A stretch of 64,000 bases of DNA, from contig NW_020313168.1 of the NCBI RefSeq assembly GCF_003265705.1, positions 6,311,471 to 6,375,470 of the forward strand. Direction: 5' to 3'. A program made the position numbers and the translations under genes. Below are positions 9,251 to 21,200 of the stretch, piece after piece. Position 1 is the stretch's first letter. Every line of letters starts with the position of its first letter. Under the pieces are notes generated by a model. The model had not been told where the DNA came from. It did not search any database and saw nothing but the letters and a program-made list of their open reading frames with translations. Source of the DNA: Callorhinus ursinus (lineage: Eukaryota > Chordata > Mammalia > Carnivora > Otariidae).

Positions 9251-12200
9251 TGAAGCCAGGGCCGGAGCGGGACCCGTTGTCCTGTATCCCAGGGCTTCAT
9301 CCCCTAACCCTAGCCCCTCACCCCCAGCCTCCCCTCCCGGGAATATCCCTCTACCCGCAGCCGCTGCTGCCACCTTAGGCTGACGTGTGCCTACTCCCTG
9401 AGCCAGCATCGCCGCTGTCCGCCACCTGTCCCGCCGCCTCCCCCCCCCCCCCCCCCCCCGCTCCAGCCCCTCCAGCCCCGCATCTTCAGCTTCACCCCCA
9501 CTCCCGCCCCCACCCACCCATCCGCCTCCTTGCTCCCCTCCCTGCCCCTCGGTGCCCGCGATTCCTGGACGCACAGACCCGGCTGATTCAATGCAAACAA
9601 AGCCGGGCCGGCGCCTACCGGGTCGGGGAAACAGCTGGTGCGCGGTGGCAGCGGCCTCGCTGGGCCCAGGTCGATGCCCACAGCCAGGGAAGGCCCAGGT
9701 CTTCCTGAGAACATGCAAAGAGTGGCGAGCAGCGCTGCAGCCTAGCAAAGGGACCTGTTCCCAGGCCCGTGGAGTCGTTTCCCAGCTGGGGACCACCACT
9801 CTATGGGGCTCCTCCTCTGAGGCCCGGCAGTGGGGATGGCTGTGTTTTCAGGTACCCTCTGTTCCCTGAGTCAGGGCTGAGAACCCTCCAGGTTGTCTTT
9901 GAATGGCTGATGTGGGGCCTGGGGGTGTCTTTCAACCAGTACACTCCCCCTGAGTTTACAAGTGGCACAGAGGCCACCTTCTTGCCCCCAACACACAGGA
10001 CCCAGCTCCTTCCCTGCCTACCCCTTCTGTCCTTACCCCAGAACCAGGCTGCTCTGGCCATAGAGATGCCCAGCCCTGACTCCCCAGGTCCCCCACTTTC
10101 AAGGGAGTCAGGACCTGCTGCCATCTGGGACTTTCCTCTTACCCTTACCCCCAGGGCTCTCTCTTGCTCTTGGCAGTTAGAGTGGGATTGAGGGATCCGT
10201 CCTCCCACAGCCAGGTGATCACAGCTCCAGAGGCCAGACCTCTGGTCCTACACTCTCTCGTTCCCACAAGAGAAAGGTCAGGTGCCTGGCAAATGCCCAG
10301 GGCCTCTGGAGAGTCTAGTCCCAGCTAAGAGGCATTTGATAGAAACCAGACTTTGCTTCTTGCCACCTCCCTAATGGCTCCTGGTTAGTTCTAGTACTTG
10401 GCTTTTTTGGGATGGGGCTTCTAGGTCTGTGGGCAGCAGGTGGGCCAGCCCCTCAATGTGGGGCCACAGGGAGAGGCAGGAGGGAGGCTCCCATGTTTAC
10501 CTACCTGGGGAAGGAAACACGTTGTTGGAGGAATGAACTATGGGCTGTTGGCTCAGCTGGCAGGGTCCTTTGCCAGGCCAGCAGGACGAGCTCAGTTGGG
10601 TCCCAAAGGATCTGGGTGGACTAGATTCCTACCTGCGCTGGCCCTCTCCCCAAAATACGGTGTGTCTCCAGCTTTCCCTGGCTGCAGCCCTGTTATGGAG
10701 CTGACTGAGATGGTGCTGTTCCGTTTCCCAGCTGAGGACAGGGAGTTGGCTTGGGTCAACACTGGAACCAGATACCAGGCTGGATCTCCCTCCAGAGACC
10801 ACAGGGGCCCTATAGTGGGAAGGGACCTGGGCTGGCTGGAGGGAAAGACCCCAAAGCCTCCTGTCCTGTGTAGTGACCTGGCTTGGGCAGCAGAGGAGTG
10901 AAGACCAGATCCCAGATGGTCGTTCCAGACCTTGCCACTCAGTGTCTCCAAGGAGATTCAGGCGAACTGTCCACAGGGTGTCCTCCAGTCTCAGACCCTT
11001 AGAGGCTCTGCCACGAACACAGATGTTTGTTCTGGGCAGTACACAAGCCGACCCAGAACCTTTTCCTATGGCCTGGGTGTGAGCTGCCGCTGCTGGGCCT
11101 TCGCCACTGCGCCTTCCCTGCCTTCCTGCCCTGCATCCTGTTTTCTTCCTGCCCTGGGCTAGGCCTGACCCTGTCCTGAGGCTTAGTAGTTTTGGCTGTG
11201 TTACCCGGACCTTTCCTGGGGTGGGTGGGACCCTCTCTTAGATCTGCCTTTTTGGAGACTCTCTGCCATAGGCAGGGGGAGACCTGGTGGGTCCATGTGT
11301 ACATGTGTGCACATGTATGTGCGTGTGAATGCTGTGGAGACACCGTCCTCCCGAACAGGTCACCCTTAGCAGGCTAGAGCACTTATGGTCCTTTGCTCCC
11401 CCTCAACCCCCAGAAAGTTCAGATGTTGCAGCTGGGCTCCCAAGCTGGTGGGGGGTCTGGCCTGAGCAGGTGCTAGCAAAGGTGGGGTAAGAATATCTGT
11501 TTTCCCACCAGGGTGGCTCAGTCCCTATGCCCTGGCAGCATGGGCCTTCCCGTCTGCGGCAAAAATACTCTTTTCAAACAAACTGGCTTGGATTTTAGAA
11601 GCTTCCTTGGGTTGTGTGGGGCCCAGCTTGGGGAACTGGGACAGGAGTTGAGGCATGTTTCTCCCCTCAGAAGCCCGAGGGGCTCCAGTGACCCCAGCCA
11701 ACACCTTGGAGCATCAGGCCAGCCTGGTATAGCCAGGTGATGGGCACCAAGCTGAAGCGTCCAGGCCACAGTGGGAGCTGGAGGGCTGGGACTCAGCCTG
11801 CTTCTCGGCTGGGCTAGCTGGGGGCCTCCTAATTCTCCTTTTAAGTCTCTCCCCTCGTTTGGAATTCAGTCCCCAGGTGACACTTGCCTGATGAACTAAG
11901 CCAGAGGCCGAGTCCACTGGTGCTCAGATGAGTTTCTGCCCCTTTAAGGGGGTAATGGCTACCGGGAAAGGGGGGGAAAGTGTCAGAGACGGGGAACTTT
12001 CCGGAGGCGCTCATAGGTTTTCTAGGATGTCCTTCCCCACACCAGCCCTGGCCCCCCACACTGGCGGGTGGTGCCCCTTGACCCCAGGGACTGTCAGAGG
12101 GCTGCCTTGGTTGAGGCTAGAAAACCCTAGCCCTAGGCCCCTCCTTTGGCCTTTGTTCTTCTCCCCTAGCAACTTGCTCTACCAGTTCTGGGGCCCGAGC

Positions 12201-15200
12201 AGGCCCTGGTACCAGGCCTGTCCTGGGGGCCACGGCCACTTGCTGCCCTGTAGCTTGAAGGGGGGGCATTGCTTGCGGAGTGGGCGAGGTTACACCCGGA
12301 CTTCGGTGACACTTTCAAACCCAGCCCTGAGTTTGTACAGCCCCACTGGTGCTCAGGCATGCCCTGTGACTGGGTTGAAGGGATCTCTAGGACGAATGAC
12401 AACCTTTCCCTGAACAAATATTGGCTGAGCATCTGCCATCTGCCCCGACTGCAGGGTCAGGGAAGAAGGGCCGGTGGGCTCATGGGACCTCGAGGCAAGT
12501 GCATTGAGACCCCTGGAGTCAGGGCCAATGATGAGTGACTGAGGGTGAGGGACAGGGTTCCAAGGTGGGCGCAAACCTGTCGGTCCAGAGCTCTGGGAGA
12601 ATTCTGGGAAGAAGGGGCTTCAGTGAGCAGAGTTATTATTATTTTTTAAAAGATTTTATTTATTTATTTGACAGAGAGAGAGTGAGAGAGCACAAGCTGG
12701 GGGAACGGCAGGCAGAGGGAGAGGGAGAAGTAGGCTTCCCGCTGAGCAAGGAGCCCGATGCGGGGCTCGATGCGGGGCTCGATGCCGGGACCCTGGGATC
12801 ATGACCTGAGCCGAAGGCAGACGCTTAACCGACTGAGCCACCCAGGCGCCCCAGAACAGAGTTATTTTTAAACGAGATGTATATTTTTTTTTCTGATGGT
12901 CAGAGTCAAGCACACTGTATGTGGATTTGTGTGGTAGCGGGGCCTGTATCGACCCTTTCAGGGAAGGGAGGAGGCCAGGATGGTGGAGCAACTGGGGTCT
13001 CTTGCAGGAGCTGCTGTTTGGAAGAGTGCCTTGGGCACCCTGGCCTCTCAGCAGGCAACTATTCAAAAGGAAAAAATAGTAAATATGCATGCTTGCAGAA
13101 AAACATAAGTAAAAAAGTAACCATCCAGAGAGAGAATCGCTATGAGCGTTCTGTCATTTTCGTCTAGGTTTTTATATAATTTAGCAAAGAGTGTGACAAT
13201 CCTGTAGTTAGTGTTATATCTTATCTTTTTCACACAGGGTTGTACCATGAGCGTTTTTCATTCATTAATAGTCTTTGGCAACATGGCCCTGGTGGTTGGT
13301 TCTATTCTACGAAAGGGCCTTAACTTTTTTTTTTTTTAAAGATTTTATTTATTTATTTGAGAGAGAAAGAGAGAATGAGAGAGAGAAAGCACACGAGAGG
13401 GGGGAGGGTCAGAGGGAGAAGCAGACTCCCTGCCGGGCAGGGAGCCCGATGCGGGTCTCGATCCCAGGACTCCAGGATCATGACCTGAGCCGAAGGCAGT
13501 CGCTTAACCAGCTGAGCCACCCAGGCACCCAAAAGGGCCTTACCTTTTTGAGTGTTTCCTGTTTGTTGGTTATTTAGGTTCATTCCAACTTCTCGCTATT
13601 ATCAACGATAACACATCAGCAAACCTCCTTATATGTGCACATCTCTGATCATTTCCTTGGGAAGGATTTCTAGAAGTGGAGCTTACGATTCAGATTGGTT
13701 CCCTATGCAACTGCCCACAGGATTCAAAAGGCACAAGTGTGCTTACAGTGTGTGGCCTCCATAGGACTGGTGGGACTTTGGGATCAGAAGGGTGGGCACG
13801 CGGGGAAGAGGGCATGCCGAACACTGCATGTGACAGTGTTGTGTTGTAGGGATAGCAAATACAGGTGTGTGCGCGCCCACGGGCAGTGTGTATGTGTGCA
13901 TACGTGTGCGCACACGTGTGCATGCATGTAGGTATGTTAGGTAAGATCTTGGCTGATGGTCTGGCCCAATCCTGCAGGCAGCAGGGACCCCCAAAGGTCT
14001 TTGTAGAGGGAACAGTGGCTTTGGTGCTGTGCCTTGAACATGGGCTGGAGGCGGTGTGCAGGCAGGGTTGAGGACGTAAACTTCGAGGTGGGGCCCTGGC
14101 AAGAGTGGCCTGAACAGCGACACTAGCAGTGGGTACTGGGAGGAGCGGGTGCAGACAGAGAGCCGTGGGGGTTGGCTTCTTTTCTTTAGACTTGGCATCT
14201 GTTGGGTGTGCAGGAAGAGGGTAGAAGCTGGGGTGAGGTGGGGACAGTGAGGCTGGGCTTAGGTGAAATGAGCACATATCCCCTGTCTTCTTCCTTTGGG
14301 GAGGGGCACAGTCTGGGTCTGGCCCCCAGCACTTGACCTAGCAGCATGGTCTGGGGAGGTCCCCAGGTAGGGAGGCCCAACCAGAGGAGGACGGTGAGTT
14401 ACCCTGTCCCTCGGGGACTGAGTTAGGCTTTGGTTGCCGAACTCAGTGGTTGGCTGACCTCTGACATCTGTGCCAAGTGTCTCCAGCCTGCCTGTACCAG
14501 CAGGGGCTCACAATGGCTGAAGGATGTTCTCCCTCTCCCCTCCTCCCATGGGAGGGCCCCTGGGCACCAGCAGAGATGGAATAGGGGGCCATGGCTTCCC
14601 TTTTGGGGCTCCTTTGTCTATAGACTGGGCAAACTGTAGGCCTGTTGGCAAGAGATTATATAACAACTCTGGACACACCAAACCGCACCCCCCCCCCCCA
14701 GCCTGTGGAAGCCACCGATGATGCCTTTTGGGACCAGTTCTGGGCAGACACGGCCACCTCAGTGCAGGATGTCTTCGCGTTGGTACCAGCAGCAGAGATC
14801 CGGGCCGTGCGGGAGGAGTCACCCTCCAATCTGGCCACTCTGTGCTACAAGGTGAGCTTAAGGTGCTCTGCCCCTCGCTGCCACTCCCTGCCGAGCCGTT
14901 CCCCACCCTCCCGGGGAGGCTGAAGCTGGCCCAGCCCTGTGGACCCAGAGAGCAGGCCCCCACGACGTCCCCCCTGTCCAGGTCTGGGCAGTCTCGAGGT
15001 TGTACCCACGTCTCCCCACTGGCTGGGCTCTGCGGGGAGGGGATCCTGGCAGCCACTTTCTGTGAAGGCGTCCGCACATCAGCTCGTTCAGCTCACCCTG
15101 TGTGGTGGGTCCTGTTAATGTCACCGTTTAACAGATGAGGAAACAGGCTCTGACAGGTGGTCACTTAGTGAGGTCTCAGCCAGTGAGCTGTGGGCTGGGC

Positions 15201-18200
15201 TCTCCGGTGATGCTCTAGGCTGCTCTCTGACCCACTTCCCGTCCCCCCTGGGCTGGATGGCCCTGTCTGCCTCTCCCCCTCTGAAGCCTGGGGTGCCCAT
15301 CCTGACCCTAAGCGCAAGGCCCCCATGCCCCACCCGTCTAGCGTGCCCCTCTGCCCGTCCCCACAGGCTGTGGAGAAGCTGGTGCAGGGAGCCGAGAGCG
15401 GCTGCCATTCGGAGAAGGAGAAGCAGATTGTCCTGAACTGCAGCCGGCTTCTCACCCGCGTGCTGCCCTACATCTTTGAGGACCCTGACTGGAGGGGCTT
15501 CTTCTGGTCCACAGTGCCCGGGGCAGGGCGAGCAGGGGTCTGTGGGCCTGGCTGTGGGGCCGGGTGGGAGGTGGGAGGTGATGTGGTGACAGGGAGACAA
15601 CCCATTCAGGGCCCATCACGTTCCTCCAAATCTCTTGTGGGGTTTGGGAAGTGCAGGGGAAGGGGAATGGGGGTTGCTGCCGAGGCAGGGGGTCATCTCC
15701 CACACGGATGTCTGCCCCTTCTGCCGGGCAGACATGGGGGCAGGGCTGCTGGGCACTCTCCCTGCCTGCCCTTTCCCTCCCTGGTTTATCTCTAGGCAAC
15801 TGGCCGAGGGCAGGACCCCAGGGAGTCCCAGCAGGGCCGAGGCTCTAGAGTTTTCGGGTCCTGGCCTGGCTCCTTCCAGTCGGGGGAGGTTTCTTCCTGG
15901 GTCCCAGCCCCACACCTCTTCCTGCCCCCTTCCGCCTTAGGAGGTTCGGGGTGGTTGGGAATCCTCCTTCCTTTTCCTTCGGTCTCTTCCTTCATCCCTC
16001 TGCCCATGGGTGCCTGCCTGGGCCCAGATCCAAACCCCTTCCAACCCCCAAGTCCTGGGGCCCCCTCTCCTCGGCCAGCGACCACTGAGGCGGCCTGTGT
16101 GCTGTATCCTGAGCAGGGAGAGGGTGATGATGAGAATGCCCGGCCCCTCGCTGAGTCCCTGCTGCTGGCCGTTGCCGACCTCCTCTTCTGTCCAGATTTC
16201 ACTGTCCAGAGCCACCGAAGGAGCACTGTGGTGAGAGCCCCCCAGTCTCCCACCCCTAGGCAGGGGAGCGCTCTGGTCCTGGGCTGGGGCTGGTTGAAGT
16301 TCCCTTGGGCAGGACCCCGCCAGGGGAGGGGCTGCTCTGTAGCTGGGCAGGTCTGGGGAGGGGCCCGTGACCGACCGGCACAGCTGGAGAGGAGCCAGCT
16401 GGTGCCTGGCCCTGCCCCCTGTATCCGGGCGTCTGGGCACAAGCACCCATTGTCCTCGCCTGGGCAGTGGATGGGCGTGTGGGGCTTGGACACAGGAAGT
16501 CTGGCCTGCTCACTTCCTGTGGGCCCATGGACTCGACCTTTAGTGTTCTCTGCCCCCCCATCCCCAAGCACCACCAGGTGCACCCAATTCCATTCCCCTC
16601 CCTCCCTATCTCTCTCTCCTTGCCTCAAGCTGGACTGAGCAAGTAAAAAAAACCAGAGAAGAAAAATTAGCTTTCAAGAGGTTGAGAACATTAATTTCTT
16701 CCCTTGTGCATTATCACCTGGGGCATTTTGAGGGTCTGTCTTTAGGAGAATATGAGGGTTTCTGCTCCCAGGGACAACAGTGGGGGGCTTGGGTTGGCCA
16801 CCCCAAGCCTGACCACTCCCAAACCATGTCCCCAGGACTCGGCGGAGGACGTCCACTCCCTGGACAGCTGTGAATACATCTGGGAGGCTGGCGTGGGCTT
16901 TGCTCACTCCCCCCAGCCCAACTACATCCATGACGTGAACCGGTGAGTTTTGCTTAGACCCAGAGCCCACAGTGTAGCTGGACTCCAGGCCTGCCCCCCA
17001 CTCCCCAGCTCAGAGAGGGAACCGTGCGTGGGGTCTTTCAAGGAGACCCTGTCCACTTGTGACCCCACAGCAGCCTGAGAGGGATAAAATGGGGTCATTT
17101 CTTTTCATGGGCTTGAGCTGGGGCGGGGCGGGGCAGGGTGGACATGCCCTCCTAGAGAAGAATGGAGATCTTCAGGTACTGAACCCCCTGCCATAACCCG
17201 CCCCCCCAAGGATGGAGCTGTTGAAGCTGCTGCTGACGTGCTTCTCTGAGGCCATGTACCTGCCCCCAGCTCCGGACGGTGGTGGCACCAACCCGTGGGT
17301 GCAGTTCTTCTGTTCCACAGAGAACAGGTGAGGGGCCCTTGGCCGGCCTTTCCATTCTCCTCCTTTCCCCGGGCAGCCCCGAGCAGAGGCGGCGACCCAG
17401 CCTGGAGTCTTAGTTGAGGGTAGGTGCTTCCCCCTGGTGGCGATGACTTGTAACTTAACAGCCGCACATTTCGCCCGCTCGATCCAATGTCCCACTGGGG
17501 GGCCTTGGTGCCTGGGTCCTGGGTCCTCCATCCAGAGCTGTGCTGTCCAGTAGAAATATAATGCCAACCACAATGCTGATGTCAACATAAGTTGAACATT
17601 TCTAGTGGTGACGTGAAAAAAGTAAAAAAAAAAACAAAAACGGGTGAAATCAATTTTAATATTTCGTTTAACCCAATATACACCTAATAGTAGTATTTAA
17701 CATGTATTTGAGATGCAACATTACTGAGATGTTTTACATTCCCTTTTCAGGCAAAGTGTTCAAAATCTGGTTGTGTAGTTTACAGTCACAACACCTCTCA
17801 ATTCAGACCAGCCACGTTTTAAGCCCTCAGCCACTACAAGTGGCTTGTATGGGGTAGTGCAGTATAGAGAGTGACTGGGGAGAGGGCATAATGAACACCC
17901 TGAAGGGTGGGGAAGCCTGGCCCACACGGGGGTGCTCCTGGGCCGTGGGGGTGTCCCATGGGGGGACTGAGGGCGTAAAGCAGCTACGGGAGCTCCAGCT
18001 GCGCCCAAGGCTGTGCAAGAAGCACCGGAGAGCGCCCCTGAGGGTCATGGCTCACCTTCTTCCTTCCAGACTCTCATTCCCACATGGCATGCCTTATCCT
18101 TCAGGGTTTGCTGGCCTTCTGCCCAACTTTTTTCTTCCTCCCCCAGAAGAGAAGGCAAGCCAGGTGACCCCCTCCGCCCGCCACAGTCCAAAGCTGGCCA

Positions 18201-21200
18201 GAGACTTTTGTTTTGTTCTCGCCAGCATTATCGGGCAAGTGGCCATGCTTTGCCACTCACGTAACCTCCCTGGGTCTCAGTTTCCTTGCCTGTCAGATGA
18301 GGAGCTTGAACCCTGACGTCTTACAGATCTCTGAATGGTGTCAGTCTGTGGCCTGGGAACTGGGTGACCGAGCACGTGCTCTGCTCCCTGAGGGGAAGCC
18401 CACTTCCCTGGGGTACTCCAACTCCTGCTTTGAAGCCCCGAGGGAGGGCACCTGCCCCTCAGATCTGAGGGACATGTCGTTAGATTGTGCAGCACCACGA
18501 ATGGACCCTAATGTAAATTATGGGCTTTGAGGTGGGTCCGTGTAGGTCTGTTGATGATAACACATGAGCCACTCCGCTGTGGGATGTCAGTAGCGGGGGA
18601 GGCTGTGCATGGGTGGGGGCGGAGGGGCACGGGGGAATCTCTCTGTTCCTTCCTCGTGGTTTTGCTATGAACCTAAAACTGCACTAAACATAGTCTTAAT
18701 TTTTTTAATAGGCTTTAGCTGTTGGGGGAAAATCTAAGGGGTGTGGACATGATTTCCCACATAACTGGCCGCCCCACTCTTGGCATAAATTCCTCTGCCC
18801 TTGGCCCGGGCCCCGGATGCAGGTCAGGACAAGGAGAGGTCTCTTTCCCTCAGGAAGGGCTGAGCCTGGTTCCGCTCTCTGGCTCCCAGCCTGGGGCTAG
18901 CGCTGAAACACTTGTCGAGTGAAGGGGTGGCTCGATGGACCCTGCCATGTGGCCACCTGGGGGGTGGACGGAGGCTGGCCGGGTGGTCTCCACAGCCTTG
19001 TTCTTCTTCTACCGCAGACACGCCCTCCCCCTGTTTACCTCCCTCCTCAACACCGTGTGTGCCTATGACCCTGTGGGCTACGGGATCCCCTACAACCACC
19101 TGCTCTTCTCCGACTATCGGGAGCCCCTGGTGGAGGAGGCTGCCCAGGTGCTCATTGTCACCTTGGACCATGACAGTGCCACCAGCACCAGCCCCACAGT
19201 GGACGGCACCACCACAGGCACTGCCATGGACGACACGGACGTAAGGATGGGAGTGGCGGGGAGGGCAGCTGGCCCTGCCAGGCTCTGGGCACTCTCTTTA
19301 GCAGAGCTGGGCAAGGGATACCCAGTGGGCACCTCATGGTGAGCCTGGGGATGTCTGAGGGGGCTCTGCTGCCACGACCTAGGCCCAAGGTAGGGGCAAG
19401 GGGTGGAGCCACCTGCTTATCCCAGGCTCCACTCTCGGCAGCCTCCAGGACCCGAGAACCTGTTTGTGAACTACCTGTCCCGCATCCATCGTGAGGAGGT
19501 GAGTGGAACACTGTTTTTGCTCCAGTGGATTTTCAATGCCCACCCACCACAATGGTTATGGCCTTGCAGGGGGGTGAGGGGATCGAGATGAGATGGGGTA
19601 AAGGGGAGTCCTGACCCCTCCAGGAAGGAACCATGGTCCCCGTGGACTTGGCCACCCCAAGTGAAATAATGATGGCAGGACTTCGAGGGTTTTGAGATGC
19701 AGAAAAGGGCTGATGGCCTCACCTGGGTAGGGATAACTGGGCAGTCTTCCAGGAGGAGGTGGCTCTGATATCAGGTTTTGGAGGGGGGAAGGACAGTGGA
19801 CTTAAAGGCCAGGCAGACCTGAGGTTGTGTGTCTTGTGACCTTGGGGGAGGTTCTTGGGCTCCCAGAGCTCTGACTTCTGCTGCTGTAACGTGGGGACAG
19901 TAAGTGCTTCCTCGCCTTCTTGGGAGGATTACTTGTAGCAGGTACTTAGTAAGTGACAGCTCTTTGAGAATAGTAGAGTGCATCTCTGGTGTGACAGGGT
20001 GATGGGGAGGGGCAGGGGGATGCCAACCGTCCACACGGAGTCCAGATGGGCAGGGGCCGGTTCAGGGTGTGGGTGTGGGGGGTCGCTAGGAGCAGCCTTG
20101 CTCAGGGAGCGGGGAACCTGTGGCTGGGGAAGGGGCAGGGGTTCTCTCCAGACCTGCCCTGGACTCAGCTTCCTGAGGGGCCTGCCTCAGGACAGCTGTT
20201 GATGACAGAATCTGGGCCTTTCAGGCTCTAGAGGTGGGACCAGGCTCTGGGGGAGAGAGGAGGCATTTGTGAGGGAGCTGGACTGGACAGATCCCTGCTG
20301 TCTCCCACTCAGGACTTCCAGTTCATCCTCAAGGGCATAGCCCGGCTGCTCTCCAACCCCCTGCTCCAGACCTACCTGCCCAACTCCACCAAGAAGATCC
20401 AGTTCCACCAGGAGCTGCTGGTCCTCTTCTGGAAGCTCTGTGACTTCAATAAGGTGGGCTGGCCTCAGGCCCAGCCTGGCAGGCAGTGGCGTGCCCTGAG
20501 GTGGGGAGCGGCTACTCTGGATAGCCTAGGGATGGGGACAGCATCTGGGGAGACTCCGGGATGGGGAGAGGGTGGGGCAGAGGTGTCTCCGCTCTGACCC
20601 TGCCCACCTGTTCATTCCCTCCCTCCAGAAATTCCTCTTCTTCGTGCTCAAGAGCAGTGATGTGCTGGACATCCTGGTCCCCATCCTCTACTTCCTCAAT
20701 GATGCCCGAGCGGATCATTGTAAGGCTGGGGTGGGCGTAAGATCCTGGGGGCTTCCTTGTAGAGGGGCGGGTCCCCAGGGGCTCAGGCTCAGGTCTCTGA
20801 CCTCCCAGGAAGGGCTTCTTCCAGTGCTTCTGAGATGGGTCCCTGCCCTGCACTCCTTCCTCCCGTGCCTACCCCGTGTGGTGACTTCTCCCGTACCCCA
20901 TGCTGCAGCTCGGGTGGGCCTGATGCACATTGGAGTCTTCATCCTGTTGCTTCTGAGCGGGGAGCGGAACTTTGGGGTGCGGCTGAACAAGCCCTACTCG
21001 GTGCGCGTGCCCATGGACATCCCGGTCTTCACCGGTACCCACGCAGACCTGCTCATTGTGGTGAGGGGGCTCCCTCATCCAGGACATGGGGGCATGGTGG
21101 ACGTCCTTTTGGCTGAGTCTGGAGGTGGAGGGGACCCCATGGCCACCCCTCTGCCTCCCGGCACAGGTATTCCACAAGATCATCACCAGCGGTCACCAGC

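Larger units (their letters stand above)
9119..14701 (+). other. HID1: HID1 intron 1
   Basis: A 5.6 kb first intron. It contains a C homopolymer at 9440-9459, two - strand SINEs near 12.64-12.85 and 13.33-13.53 kb, and AT-rich ancient repeat sequence at about 13.06-13.3 and 13.53-13.7 kb. CpG content stays high to about 9.7 kb. The 3' splice site is preceded by a run of about 11 C residues. Confidence 0.7.

Noticed and set aside
8248..9799. Long - strand open frames over the HID1 promoter
   Set aside because: Pro/Arg/Ala-rich text typical of CpG islands read in the wrong frame.
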